Source of the DNA: Candidatus Omnitrophota bacterium
GTDB lineage: Bacteria > Hinthialibacterota > Hinthialibacteria > Hinthialibacterales > Hinthialibacteraceae
Assembly: GCA_016934335.1 (NCBI GenBank)
Contig: JAFGTC010000227.1
Span: 1-34,919 of the forward strand
DNA: 34,919 bases
Direction: 5' to 3'
Shown: piece by piece, positions 1-7,657 of the stretch
Layout: every line of letters begins with the position of its first letter
How positions within the stretch are numbered: position 1 is the stretch's first letter
Program-made: the position numbers and the translations under genes
Notes under the pieces: model-generated
Database searches by the model: none
Seen by the model: only the letters and a program-made list of their open reading frames with translations
What the model was told of the DNA's origin: nothing

Positions 1-1267
1 AATACTCTTGGATGTCAACCAGCAGCTGGCGGGAAATCTGCCCCGCCTCCTGCCAGATCCAATTGGCGCGGTACAAGGTCGCCGTATAAATCAGGATGAT
101 CGCCGTCAGGACTCCAAGCGCGCCCCATTGCCGGCGCCGCAGAAGAACATCGCACAGGCAGACGATCAGCAGAACGGCGAAGACGCTGGGCCAGTAAATG
201 AACCGCTCGCCCAGCGAGGTTCCCAGGTGAACGCCCAGGTTGATGACCGGCAGCAGCGAGAAAAGATACATGCCCGCCAACATCCAGAACCACTCCGGTA
301 AAAACAGGCGGCGGATGGAATCGCCATCCTTCGCTCTGCGGCGGAATAGAAGTTGAACGATTCCCAAACTGGCCGTCATCCACAAGATGATTTTTCCATA
401 AAACAAGACGGATTCATGAATGCGCCACTCGCCCACCGGCAGAACGGTTCGAGTCGTATAAAAGAGGAGGTTGCGAATCCAGAACGGCCGGTCGAACCGC
501 ATGTGGATCGATTCGCCGTATCCTCCAATGATCGCGCCCAAAACCGCCCAGCGCGCCGCGCCGTAAAGGAGCACAACGGCGATATAGCCGGCGGCGGGCG
601 TCCAGCGCCGAATGTTCGATGAAGGCGGATTGGGTGAAAATCGCTCCAGCAGGAGGATGATCAGGGGCAGGGTGATCATCGATTCTTTACTTAACAGAGC
701 CAGCCCGAAGAGGCACCATGCGCCCGGCAGCCACAGCCTCCGCCCCGAGGAGCGCCAGCGCAGATAAGCGAGCAGCGAACTCAATCCCCAAAAAACGGCC
801 AGCACATCCGATCGCCCCGATATCCAGCTGACTGCTTCGGTATGACTGGGATGGACGAGAAAGATCAATCCCGCCAGCGGGGCGAGCCATTGCGCCCGCA
901 GAGAATCCCAGCCGTTCTGTTTCAGCCAGAATTCAGCCAGCGAGGCGACAAGCAACGCGTTCAGGGTGTGAAAGAGAACATTGGTTAGGTGAAATCCCCA
1001 GCCATTCAGCCCCCACAGGGTGGAATCCCACCAGAAACTCCCCATGACCATGGGGCGCAGGAAATCTCGAGGAAAGCACGTCCAGGCGGCCTTCAAGCCT
1101 TGTTCGCGTACATACGACAAGAAAAAGAAATCGTCCGCCAGGAAAAAGGCGTTGAAGGCGGGTCGATAGGCCAACGCCCCCACGACAAAGAAGCCGAACA
1201 CCATCAACCATTGACGCCATCGGGGGCTCATATTCGAATGCAATCCTCTCTCCATCATGAAATGCAT
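1..1267 (-). CDS. TMTC-like membrane glycosyltransferase (partial, C-terminus outside window)
   Basis: An open frame runs leftward from an ATG at 1267 (in-frame ATGs also at 1258 and 1255) and leaves the window at base 1 with no stop, so at least 422 residues of the N-terminal part are present. The protein is a polytopic membrane protein with many hydrophobic helices. Near residue 45 it has an acidic pair in a first-loop motif (LADDFFF), and near residue 140 the motif HPSHTEAVSWISGRSDVLA. That HP-x-H-x-EAV-x-WISGR pattern is characteristic of TMTC/GT105-type O-mannosyltransferases and related GT-C enzymes that use polyprenyl-phosphate sugars, with the acidic pair as catalytic candidate. TMTC-type proteins usually carry C-terminal TPR repeats; whether this one does lies outside the window. 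Family call is fairly safe; the substrate is unknown. It lies downstream of a terminator that closes the neighbouring gene, so it is probably transcribed separately. Confidence 0.75.
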   Translation of the reverse strand, partial: MHFMMERGLHSNMSPRWRQWLMVFGFFVVGALAYRPAFNAFFLADDFFFLSYVREQGLKAAWTCFPRDFLRPMVMGSFWWDSTLWGLNGWGFHLTNVLFHTLNALLVASLAEFWLKQNGWDSLRAQWLAPLAGLIFLVHPSHTEAVSWISGRSDVLAVFWGLSSLLAYLRWRSSGRRLWLPGAWCLFGLALLSKESMITLPLIILLLERFSPNPPSSNIRRWTPAAGYIAVVLLYGAARWAVLGAIIGGYGESIHMRFDRPFWIRNLLFYTTRTVLPVGEWRIHESVLFYGKIILWMTASLGIVQLLFRRRAKDGDSIRRLFLPEWFWMLAGMYLFSLLPVINLGVHLGTSLGERFIYWPSVFAVLLIVCLCDVLLRRRQWGALGVLTAIILIYTATLYRANWIWQEAGQISRQLLVDIQEY

Positions 1268-1373
1268 GCTGCTTCTCGTCACACAATACGAACCGATTCG
1301 ATGCTGTCAAGACGCAGCTTTTCACGCCGTCCATTTGTATGAAGGATTATCCTCTCCTTACGGGTGAATCGAC

Positions 1374-1400
1374 AAAAAACGGGCCGCGATATGCGGCCCG
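1374..1400 (-). terminator. Rho-independent terminator of the 1479-2231 gene
   Basis: An 8-bp GC-rich perfect stem (1380-1387 with 1393-1400, loop GATAT) is followed on the minus strand by six T (1379-1374). It lies about 80 nt past the stop codon of the minus-strand gene at 1479-2231. Confidence 0.85.
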
Positions 1401-1478
1401 GGTGAGTCAATCTCGTGAACTCTCGGTCTCAACGATCTTCTGCGCTTTCAACCATGCGGGAAGATCAGGGCGTCTCCC

Positions 1479-2231
1479 TTATTTCAATTCCTTCAAGATG
1501 GCTTCCAAAATTAGTTTATGGATCTTGTCGGGATTGATTTCCTTCATGATGTGCTTGTGGATTTCTTCGGGATTGATCTGTTTTTCGATATCCAGGCGAA
1601 TCTCCTCTTTTTCGCACTCTTCCTCGTCATCATCCTCGTCGTCATCTTTCATCTCTTTGCGTTCTTTTTCGCGGGGAGGCTTCTTGTAATCGGGTTTTTC
1701 GGGTGGAGCGGCGGGCTTCGGCGGGGCGGGCGGCATGGCGTTCATCATAATCTGCTTCTGGACCATATCCATGATTTCCTTGCCGTGCGATTCCATGAAT
1801 TGGTTGCCGAGAAACGCCGCCATGAAAAAGCAGCCTTTGGGAATGCGAAACTCGATATCCGGTTGATTTTCGCCGGCCGGATCGATGTCAAACTGGACGA
1901 AATTGGCCTCGACGGGGTTGTCGTCGTCCACCTCATCGACGGAGATCTGAACGTTGCATCCATCCATCTCCACTTCAAGCAGACTTTCTCCCTCGAGCGA
2001 GCAGAGGTCGCCAATCAAGCCGTCCACCAATTCGTTGAATCTATCTTTATCTTTCACTATGGCGCTGAGGCCGGATGTCTTGAGCGCTTCGATTACTTGA
2101 ACCGGGATGCTGAATTCGATCTCCGTCCCATCGGGAATCGCCGCCGCGCCGCGAATCAGTAAATCGCCCGCAAACGCCCCCGATGTTAATGATACTACGA
2201 CTAAACAACTGAGAATACTGGATTTGAACAT
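1479..2231 (-). CDS. Exported acidic protein of unknown function
   Basis: 250 residues. A good Sec signal peptide occupies residues 1-21 (hydrophobic core, then SGAFA-GD), so the product is exported. Residues 22-165 form a compact domain rich in Asp and Glu with three cysteines. A Pro/Lys-rich hinge (about 168-190) leads to a highly acidic run with DDDEDDDEEE near 200. The C-terminus is amphipathic and contains two related segments, INPEEIHKHIMKE and INPDKIHKLILEA, suggesting a duplicated helix. A strong Shine-Dalgarno (AGGAGAGG) sits 7-8 nt before the ATG. It is a single-gene unit: terminators lie on both sides. I recognise no family. A periplasmic or outer-surface metal- or protein-binding role would fit the acidity but is not shown. 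Confidence 0.8.
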   Translation of the reverse strand: MFKSSILSCLVVVSLTSGAFAGDLLIRGAAAIPDGTEIEFSIPVQVIEALKTSGLSAIVKDKDRFNELVDGLIGDLCSLEGESLLEVEMDGCNVQISVDEVDDDNPVEANFVQFDIDPAGENQPDIEFRIPKGCFFMAAFLGNQFMESHGKEIMDMVQKQIMMNAMPPAPPKPAAPPEKPDYKKPPREKERKEMKDDDEDDDEEECEKEEIRLDIEKQINPEEIHKHIMKEINPDKIHKLILEAILKELK

Positions 2232-2376
2232 TGTTTTACCTCTCCTTTACCGATAGTTTTTTGCCATATAACTCTTATACGATGCGAAGAGGAAATATTT
2301 TTAATCCGAACCTGCGGGAAGATGACAATTCTTTTCTGATCAGAGTGCGGGGCGGGGAATCGGCTTTGTTCAACGC

Positions 2377-2400
2377 GGAGAGGCCTCTTGCGGCCTCTCC
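2377..2400. other. 9-bp perfect hairpin in intergenic region
   Basis: GGAGAGGCC at 2377-2385 and GGCCTCTCC at 2392-2400 form a perfect GC-rich stem with a six-base loop. No T-tract follows on either strand. It sits between the terminator of the reductase gene and the start of the 1479-2231 gene, so it could be a second transcription-end hairpin or a leader structure of the latter. Confidence 0.5.
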
Positions 2401-2430
2401 TTATCGAACGGTTATGTATAAACAGAATAA

Positions 2431-2470
2431 AAACAGACTAAAAACACGGAGACGCCGACATTCCGTGTTT
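2431..2470 (-). terminator. Rho-independent terminator of the enoyl reductase gene
   Basis: A 9-bp stem (2462-2470 with 2442-2450) is followed on the minus strand by a T-rich stretch (2444-2431). It starts 10 nt past the stop codon of the 2480-3475 gene. The loop of 11 nt is longer than ideal. Confidence 0.75.
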
Positions 2471-2479
2471 GGAAATCGC

Positions 2480-3475
2480 TTAATTACGATGATTCATTTC
2501 AAAGAGGATCTTGCCGTTCCGGCTTCCTTTCGAAGCATGCTGGATGGCGGCGACGGCCTCTTCCAAGGGGTAAGTCGCTTCGACGGGAACCTGAAGCTTC
2601 CCCTGAGCGGCCATGCCCAAAATGGCGTCGAACATCTCCTGATTCTGCTCGCGCGAAGAGTTTTGACTCCAAATTTTCAACCAGAATCCCGCAAACGTGA
2701 TGTTCTTGAAAATAAGCAGTCCGTTGGGAATTTTCATGGGGCGCATCCCCATGGCGCCGACCGTGACGATCGTACTCTGCGGAGCAAGCGCCTTGGCCAT
2801 CTCCACGACGCTTCGGCCGCCCACCGCATTGATGCCCAGATGAATTTCCGCCCCGCCGGTGCGGTCCAGAATGTCGGTCATTCTTGGATCTTCGGATGCA
2901 ATGACCGTGGTCGCGCCGAGTTTCATCAACGGCTCGATCAATTCCTCCCGCCGCACGAGATTGCAGGTTTTCAATCCCAGATAATGGGCTATTTGAATGA
3001 CGCACTGGCCCAAGGCCGAATTGGCGGCGTTTTGAACCACCCAATCGCCCGGCTTCAAATCGATGAAATCGTGCAGGAGACGCCAGGCCGTGGTTGGATT
3101 GACGGACAGCATGGAGGCGGTATGAAGCGGAATATCATCGGGGACGGGGATGACGTCGCGGCTGTCTTGAATCTGCGCCTCGCACCAGGAAGTCGATTTG
3201 GGGCCCGGGATGACGGCCTGCCCGACTCGAAGCCCCTCCACCTCGCCGCCGACCTGCGCGATTCGGCCGATCCCTTCGTTTCCAGGAATCAACGGAAACG
3301 AGACCGGCACCGGATATTTGCCCTCGATCAGGTTGATGTCCGCCGGATTGATGGGAGAAGCGTTCATCTCGATCAGCACGTCGTGTGGATTCAAATGCGG
3401 CAGTCGCAACGGTTCAATCCGGATTACATCGTTCGGCGCACCATGTTCATGAATGCAAAGGCCTTTATAATTCAT
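2480..3475 (-). CDS. Zinc-independent MDR oxidoreductase, MECR/ETR-like 2-enoyl thioester reductase
   Basis: 331 residues from ATG 3475; an in-frame GTG at 3484 is less likely because the AAGGTG Shine-Dalgarno overlaps it and is correctly spaced for the ATG. It is a medium-chain dehydrogenase/reductase. The N-terminal GroES-like domain has the motif SPINPADINLIEGKYP, with no catalytic or structural zinc cysteines. The Rossmann domain has NAANSALGQCVIQIA near residue 150, the hallmark of mitochondrial-type trans-2-enoyl-CoA/ACP reductases that reduce C2-C3 double bonds with NADPH. The expected role is fatty-acid synthesis or detoxification of enoyl thioesters; a generic quinone oxidoreductase is the alternative. 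It is monocistronic, with a terminator 10 nt after the stop. A perfect 12-bp palindrome (3495-3506) lies 20 nt upstream of the start. Confidence 0.85.
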   Translation of the reverse strand: MNYKGLCIHEHGAPNDVIRIEPLRLPHLNPHDVLIEMNASPINPADINLIEGKYPVPVSFPLIPGNEGIGRIAQVGGEVEGLRVGQAVIPGPKSTSWCEAQIQDSRDVIPVPDDIPLHTASMLSVNPTTAWRLLHDFIDLKPGDWVVQNAANSALGQCVIQIAHYLGLKTCNLVRREELIEPLMKLGATTVIASEDPRMTDILDRTGGAEIHLGINAVGGRSVVEMAKALAPQSTIVTVGAMGMRPMKIPNGLLIFKNITFAGFWLKIWSQNSSREQNQEMFDAILGMAAQGKLQVPVEATYPLEEAVAAIQHASKGSRNGKILFEMNHRN

Positions 3476-3494
3476 GTCATTCACCTTATGATTT

Positions 3495-3506
3495 AATTGA
3501 TCAATT
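3495..3506. promoter_or_regulatory. 12-bp palindrome upstream of enoyl reductase gene
   Basis: AATTGATCAATT is a perfect palindrome 20-31 nt upstream of the reductase start codon in the intergenic region shared with the divergent csaA gene. Its place near the expected promoter fits an operator, but the sequence is AT-rich and short, so chance is possible. Confidence 0.3.
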
Positions 3507-3672
3507 TAAATTAGATTATCGTTAACCTGCATGATTATATTCGAAAGATACTTGACTGCAAAGGTAAATTTTCCGATTCCAGCAGTAATTTTGCTAAGAT
3601 GGATCGAAGAATCGATCGAAAAGGAAAGAATCATTCGGCGGCCGGTGCGGAAGGAACAATAACGTAAGCATC

Positions 3673-4008
3673 ATGAAAACAATTACTTGGCAGGAATTTG
3701 AAAAAGTCGACATCCGGGTGGGAACCATCATTCGTGCGGAAGAATTTCCCGAAGCGCGAAATCCGGCCTATCAATTATGGATCGATCTGGGAGAGATGGG
3801 CGTCAAAAAATCCAGCGCCCAAATTACCAGCCTCTACACTCTGGACGATCTCATCGATCGCCAAGTGCTCTGCGTGGTAAACTTCCCCCCCAAGCAAGTC
3901 GCCAATTTCATGTCGGAAGTTCTGGTGACCGGATTCTACCTCGAAGACGGATCCGTCGTCCTGGCGAAGGTTGACGGGAAGATCCCCAACGGCTTGAAAC
4001 TGGCTTAA
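3673..4008 (+). CDS. csaA: CsaA-type tRNA-binding/chaperone-like protein
   Basis: 111 residues, the usual length of CsaA. The whole protein is one OB-fold tRNA-binding domain like those of MetRS C-termini, Arc1p and EMAP II. Visible family signatures are [11 protein letters not shown] at residues 9-19, KKSSAQIT near 46-53, the [19 protein letters not shown] block at about 76-94 and the terminal IPNGLKLA. CsaA dimers bind tRNA and were described as export-related chaperones in Bacillus. It stands alone and divergent from the reductase gene. The Shine-Dalgarno is weak: AAGGAA is far upstream of the ATG. Confidence 0.92.
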   Translation: MKTITWQEFEKVDIRVGTIIRAEEFPEARNPAYQLWIDLGEMGVKKSSAQITSLYTLDDLIDRQVLCVVNFPPKQVANFMSEVLVTGFYLEDGSVVLAKVDGKIPNGLKLA

Positions 4009-4095
4009 TATTGCTTTGAAACTGGATTGAAAGCCCGGAGACGGCGTCTCTTGCTTCCCCCCGCATTGAACACACTGAAGAACTTCCTTTATCTA

Positions 4096-4557
4096 TCAAG
4101 CATCCATCACCTTTTGAATTTCCCGGATCAAATCCTCTCCCGCGATGGGTTTGGTCAAGTACGCGTCGGGCTTTTCGACCTGGCCTCTCGCAGAGACGCG
4201 GTTGAAGAACTCGTTGTAGCTGCACAGCCCTTGTGAATCGGAATCCACCCCGGTCAGAATCACGATTTTTGTGTTTTTCAACTGCTGGTTGGTTCTGAGT
4301 TCTCTGTACAACTTGATCCCGGTTTTATCGGGCATCATCAAATCCAGGGTGATTAAGTCAGGAGTGTCATGATGGATGAAATACAATGCTTCTTTCGCGT
4401 TCAATGCGATGGTCGCCCGGTAGCCGTTGTCTTCCAAAACGACCTGGATGAAGCGCGCGAAAGGCAGATCGTCCTCGACGATAAGGGCGGTTTTCGTCTG
4501 AACAGGGGGTTGTTTTTGTTGGCTGATCGGTGTTTCGAGTGATGTTGCGCGGCTCAT
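4096..4557 (-). CDS. Single-domain response regulator (CheY-like receiver)
   Basis: 153 residues. After a disordered N-terminus of about 22 residues the protein is one receiver domain. It has the acidic pair in VEDD near 27-30, the phosphorylatable Asp in LITLDLMMP near 75, a Thr in ILTG near 101 and the conserved Lys in YLTKPI near 135. No DNA-binding or output domain follows, so it must act by protein contact, or as a phosphate relay or sink. The insert between beta-4 and beta-5 (about 102-128) is longer than in CheY. It is the last gene of a minus-strand run and lies 39 nt after the histidine kinase, its obvious partner. The Shine-Dalgarno AAAGGAAAG is good. Confidence 0.92.
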   Translation of the reverse strand: MSRATSLETPISQQKQPPVQTKTALIVEDDLPFARFIQVVLEDNGYRATIALNAKEALYFIHHDTPDLITLDLMMPDKTGIKLYRELRTNQQLKNTKIVILTGVDSDSQGLCSYNEFFNRVSARGQVEKPDAYLTKPIAGEDLIREIQKVMDA

Positions 4558-4596
4558 GATTTCTTTCCTTTCTGATGACCTTCAGGATTTGCGATT

Positions 4597-5967
4597 TTAT
4601 GAATATGTGGATCCCTGATGCGCAATCGGCGATAAAGAAGCGTGCGATTGATTGGGCGGCCGATCCAGGATCGGGAGGCGCATGACGACTCGGCACCCGC
4701 CTTGATGACCGGATTGAATGTCTATCTCGCCTCCGTGCTCCGATACGATCTTATCCGTGACGGCGAGTCCAAGACCGGTGCCTTTTTCACCTTTCGTAGA
4801 GAAAAAAGGAGAAAGCGCCTGCGATTGGATTTCGGGAGGGATGCCCGGCCCATTGTCTTCGACGTATAAATCGAACAGACCGTTTGTTCCGGCGTTCGAT
4901 CCGATCGTAACCACGCCCCGGTCGGCTTCACAGGCGTCGAGGGCGTTGTCGGTCAGATTGATCAACGCCTCGCGCATGCAGGCGGCGTCGACGACCACTC
5001 GCGGCATTGAATCGTCGAGCGCAGCAACCATACGAATTTTTTTGGATTGAGCTTTCGTTTGCATAACGGCCAGAACGGAATCGACCACTTCAGATAGTTC
5101 GATCTCTTCGTATTGAGGTTCGTGCTCCCGGCATAACGTCAACATTTTTACTACCAAATCCGAAATATAGCGATTCCCGTTTTTGACCATCTCCCACCCC
5201 TCACGGGTGCGATCGGGTAAATTCTGGGATAATCCGCTTTCGATGAGATATTCGCCGCCTTTGATCATGCCGAGGATGTTTTTAATGCTATGGGCGATGC
5301 CGGCGACCGTTTCACCGAGGGTGGAGAGGCGCTCGTGCTGCAGCATTTGTTTGTGAATCTGCTGCCGCTCCCGCGCGGAATGGCGGAGCCGGTGGACGGC
5401 GTTGTTGAATGAATCCACTAGGCTGATCAACTCATCGCCGCTGTGCGTCTTATAAACCCTGCAGTTCCGGCAGTCCGCGATTTTATTCGGGAAGCGTTCT
5501 TGAAGCGTCCCCGTACAGAGAGTGTTATCGACGAACCAGCATTTCTCCTCGTCATTTCCGAACGCGGGGCAGTCGCTGCGTTTGCATCCCAGAATTTCCC
5601 AACAGCGGACGTTTGGGCATGCATCGATCCGCACATCGTAATCGCCTAAACTGAACCGCTCTGCGGCTCGATTCACGTTCTTTAAGACGCCGAGCAGCCG
5701 ATTCGAAAATCTCCACGTCGCCAGCAAAACGATCGAGACCGTCAGCAAGGTTATGGCTTCCCATAAAGGAAAGTCGTTTGTATTTTTGTCAATAATTTTC
5801 GAAGCAATCCCGGCTAACGACAACAGGGCCGGCGCTGATAAAAAACAGATGAAAAAGAAAAGTTTTTCCCGTATCGTTTGTTTTCTCCAATGTCTCTCCA
5901 TCCGCTCGATCAACGGGATTCGAGTCAGGTGACGCCGGGGAAAAACTGTCGAAGACTGGGAATGCAT
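4597..5967 (-). CDS. Membrane histidine kinase with Cys-rich insert inside its HAMP domain
   Basis: 456 residues. Two transmembrane helices (about 36-57 and 68-85) are separated by only some ten residues, so there is almost no periplasmic sensor. HAMP helix 1 (about 87-113) is followed not by the usual short connector but by a Cys-rich insert: C117, C122 (in CWE), C128, C133 (in CPAF), C143 (in CW), C151, C166 and C169. HAMP helix 2 (DELISLVDSFNNAV) follows. This matches the so-called two-CW pattern. The kinase core has H226 in AGIAHSIKN, an N-box (LTDNALDACE), a G1 box (DNGPGIP), an F-box (FFSTKGEKGTG) and a G2 box (GLGLAV). The cysteines are placed to bind metal, an Fe-S cluster or haem, or to react to redox state on the cytoplasmic side. 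The gene follows the redox-complex genes by 16 nt and precedes the receiver gene. Confidence 0.92.
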   Translation of the reverse strand: MHSQSSTVFPRRHLTRIPLIERMERHWRKQTIREKLFFFICFLSAPALLSLAGIASKIIDKNTNDFPLWEAITLLTVSIVLLATWRFSNRLLGVLKNVNRAAERFSLGDYDVRIDACPNVRCWEILGCKRSDCPAFGNDEEKCWFVDNTLCTGTLQERFPNKIADCRNCRVYKTHSGDELISLVDSFNNAVHRLRHSARERQQIHKQMLQHERLSTLGETVAGIAHSIKNILGMIKGGEYLIESGLSQNLPDRTREGWEMVKNGNRYISDLVVKMLTLCREHEPQYEEIELSEVVDSVLAVMQTKAQSKKIRMVAALDDSMPRVVVDAACMREALINLTDNALDACEADRGVVTIGSNAGTNGLFDLYVEDNGPGIPPEIQSQALSPFFSTKGEKGTGLGLAVTDKIVSEHGGEIDIQSGHQGGCRVVMRLPILDRPPNQSHASLSPIAHQGSTYS

Positions 5968-5983
5968 GGCCCGTTTCCTATCC

Positions 5984-7657
5984 TTACCGATGGCAGTAGG
6001 TACATTCGCTCATCGCTGCAATATTGCGTTTAGGACCTTCTTGATCGTGGCAGGCGATGCAGCGTGTGTGGTACGCTTCTTTCAAGCCGATGGCGCCCGA
6101 TTCCACATTCGATCTGTACATATCGTTATGGCAGTACGCGCAGGGTTTGAAGTCTTCGTTGGAATCGATCTGGATTCCCTGTTCCGTACCGCAGTGGCAT
6201 AAAATGCACGAATCGTCTCCGCCGAGCGCGTCGATCAGTTTTTGATGGGGAAAATCGCGGACGTCCTTGCCCATCCTGTCTCCGTTCAATGTGATGACAT
6301 CGGGCGCTTCTCTGTAAATATACGATCCGCCGGCGTCAGTGTATTGGCGTTCGACAGACGGCTTGACAGGCGACGATAGAATCCTGCGCCCGTGTACGGC
6401 GACGCTCGGAACCGCGGCCGCCGTCAGCCCGATTCCGAGGACGACGATCAATGACAAACGGTACAATCGTTGATAGCCGGCGTGCCCGGGGATGTAAAAA
6501 GCCGTTTGCCGCTCCTCCGGGGGCATCGCTTTGACGTATTGATGGGAATCGTTTTGATCGATGAAAACGGGAAAATGTTTGACGATGGCGTTGAATATCA
6601 ATACGGACATGGCGACCAGCATGAGGGAATACGAGATTTCCATCCATGTCGGAAAGTAGGTGGAGCCGGTCGCGGCAAAGGTTCCCACGAGCCCCACGTT
6701 CATTCGGTTCAGAACCGTTCCGGCGATAATGAAAATGCCGATGTATATGACCGCCCTTTGGCTTCGGCGAATCGAACGGAAAGAGAACAGGATAGCGGGC
6801 GCCAAGGCGAACACCAGCAACTCGATGAGAAAGAGCAGGCTGTTGCCCGAACCGTCCCACAATCTTGCAAGACTTCCGCGTACAGCCAGATCGATGATTT
6901 TCAGGAATATGTATCCGTATAGAATGAACGATATGAATAACGCTAGCGGCGAATAATCATCGGGGCCGAATTTCCGCTTCCATCGCCGGGCCGAGGCGAT
7001 TCCCAGCAGCATGACGACCGTGATTCCCGCCGATATGGCCGAGAGAAGAAAGAAAAAAGGAAGCATCTGCGTATGCCAGAGAGCGTCGAGTTTTCCTTTC
7101 GTGATCAGAAACAACGCGCCTAGAGAAGATTGATGCAGCGTGGACAGCGCCACCCCGGCAATGACGACAGGCAAGGTTAATTTCTTGAAAAATCGCTCCA
7201 GACGCCGCCAGCCCGCCCCCTCGCAAACGACGGGAGTGAATTCGAAAAACAGGACGGTCATGTATAGAATGACGCACCAGGCGACTTCGAAGAGCACGGA
7301 GTGGATTTGGGGATAGATCAGGATGTGCCAGAATCGCTCCGGGCGGCCCATATCGAAAGCCAATCCCACGCAGTAAAGACCGTAGCCCAGACAAGCGCTG
7401 AGAACGGCGAGGCGAGCGACCGGTTTATAGCGTTTGATCTGAAAAATATAAACGACGGCGGCGATCGTGAAGCCGCCCGCCGCCAGGGCGATTCCGCAGG
7501 CCACGTCGAACACGACGCCCAATCCCCACGGCGTCACGTCGTCCAGCCGGGTGACTCCTCCCAATCCTCTCCAGAATCGGAAGAAAGCGACTGTCGCTCC
7601 CACTGCGACGATGAACCAGCAGATTTCATTCAGGTAAGAACGCTTTTCTTTATACAT
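5984..7657 (-). CDS. NrfD/HybB/DsrP-like integral membrane subunit fused to a tetrahaem cytochrome c domain
   Basis: 557 residues from ATG 7657, which has a GGAGGGG Shine-Dalgarno and overlaps the previous stop by 8 nt; a longer frame starting 39 nt upstream is less likely. Residues 1 to about 440 carry roughly ten hydrophobic helices of the NrfD/HybB/HmcC/DsrP family, which exchanges electrons with the menaquinone pool. After the last helix (about 405-425) a hydrophilic tail contains four CxxCH haem c motifs: CILCH near 484, CAYCH near 506, CIACH near 533 and CTYCH at 552-556. Family members normally end after the helices and use a separate cytochrome (DsrJ, HmcA). Covalent haem c attachment occurs outside the cytoplasm, so the tail should face the periplasm. 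The gene is in an operon with the ferredoxin, cytochrome b and CCG subunits. Confidence 0.92.
   Translation of the reverse strand: MYKEKRSYLNEICWFIVAVGATVAFFRFWRGLGGVTRLDDVTPWGLGVVFDVACGIALAAGGFTIAAVVYIFQIKRYKPVARLAVLSACLGYGLYCVGLAFDMGRPERFWHILIYPQIHSVLFEVAWCVILYMTVLFFEFTPVVCEGAGWRRLERFFKKLTLPVVIAGVALSTLHQSSLGALFLITKGKLDALWHTQMLPFFFLLSAISAGITVVMLLGIASARRWKRKFGPDDYSPLALFISFILYGYIFLKIIDLAVRGSLARLWDGSGNSLLFLIELLVFALAPAILFSFRSIRRSQRAVIYIGIFIIAGTVLNRMNVGLVGTFAATGSTYFPTWMEISYSLMLVAMSVLIFNAIVKHFPVFIDQNDSHQYVKAMPPEERQTAFYIPGHAGYQRLYRLSLIVVLGIGLTAAAVPSVAVHGRRILSSPVKPSVERQYTDAGGSYIYREAPDVITLNGDRMGKDVRDFPHQKLIDALGGDDSCILCHCGTEQGIQIDSNEDFKPCAYCHNDMYRSNVESGAIGLKEAYHTRCIACHDQEGPKRNIAAMSECTYCHR

Noticed and set aside
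1518-2162. 214-residue plus-strand open frame, hydrophobic at its N-terminus
   Set aside because: Antisense to the exported acidic protein, which has a signal peptide, a strong ribosome binding site and its own terminator; the Phe/Leu richness mirrors Glu/Lys codons.
2231-3496. 421-residue plus-strand open frame
   Set aside because: It is antisense to the clearly recognisable enoyl reductase gene and also crosses two hairpins; no conserved motif is visible in its translation.
4009-4095. GAGACG/CGTCTC palindrome as a terminator between csaA and the receiver gene
   Set aside because: The arms leave almost no loop and no T-tract follows on either strand.
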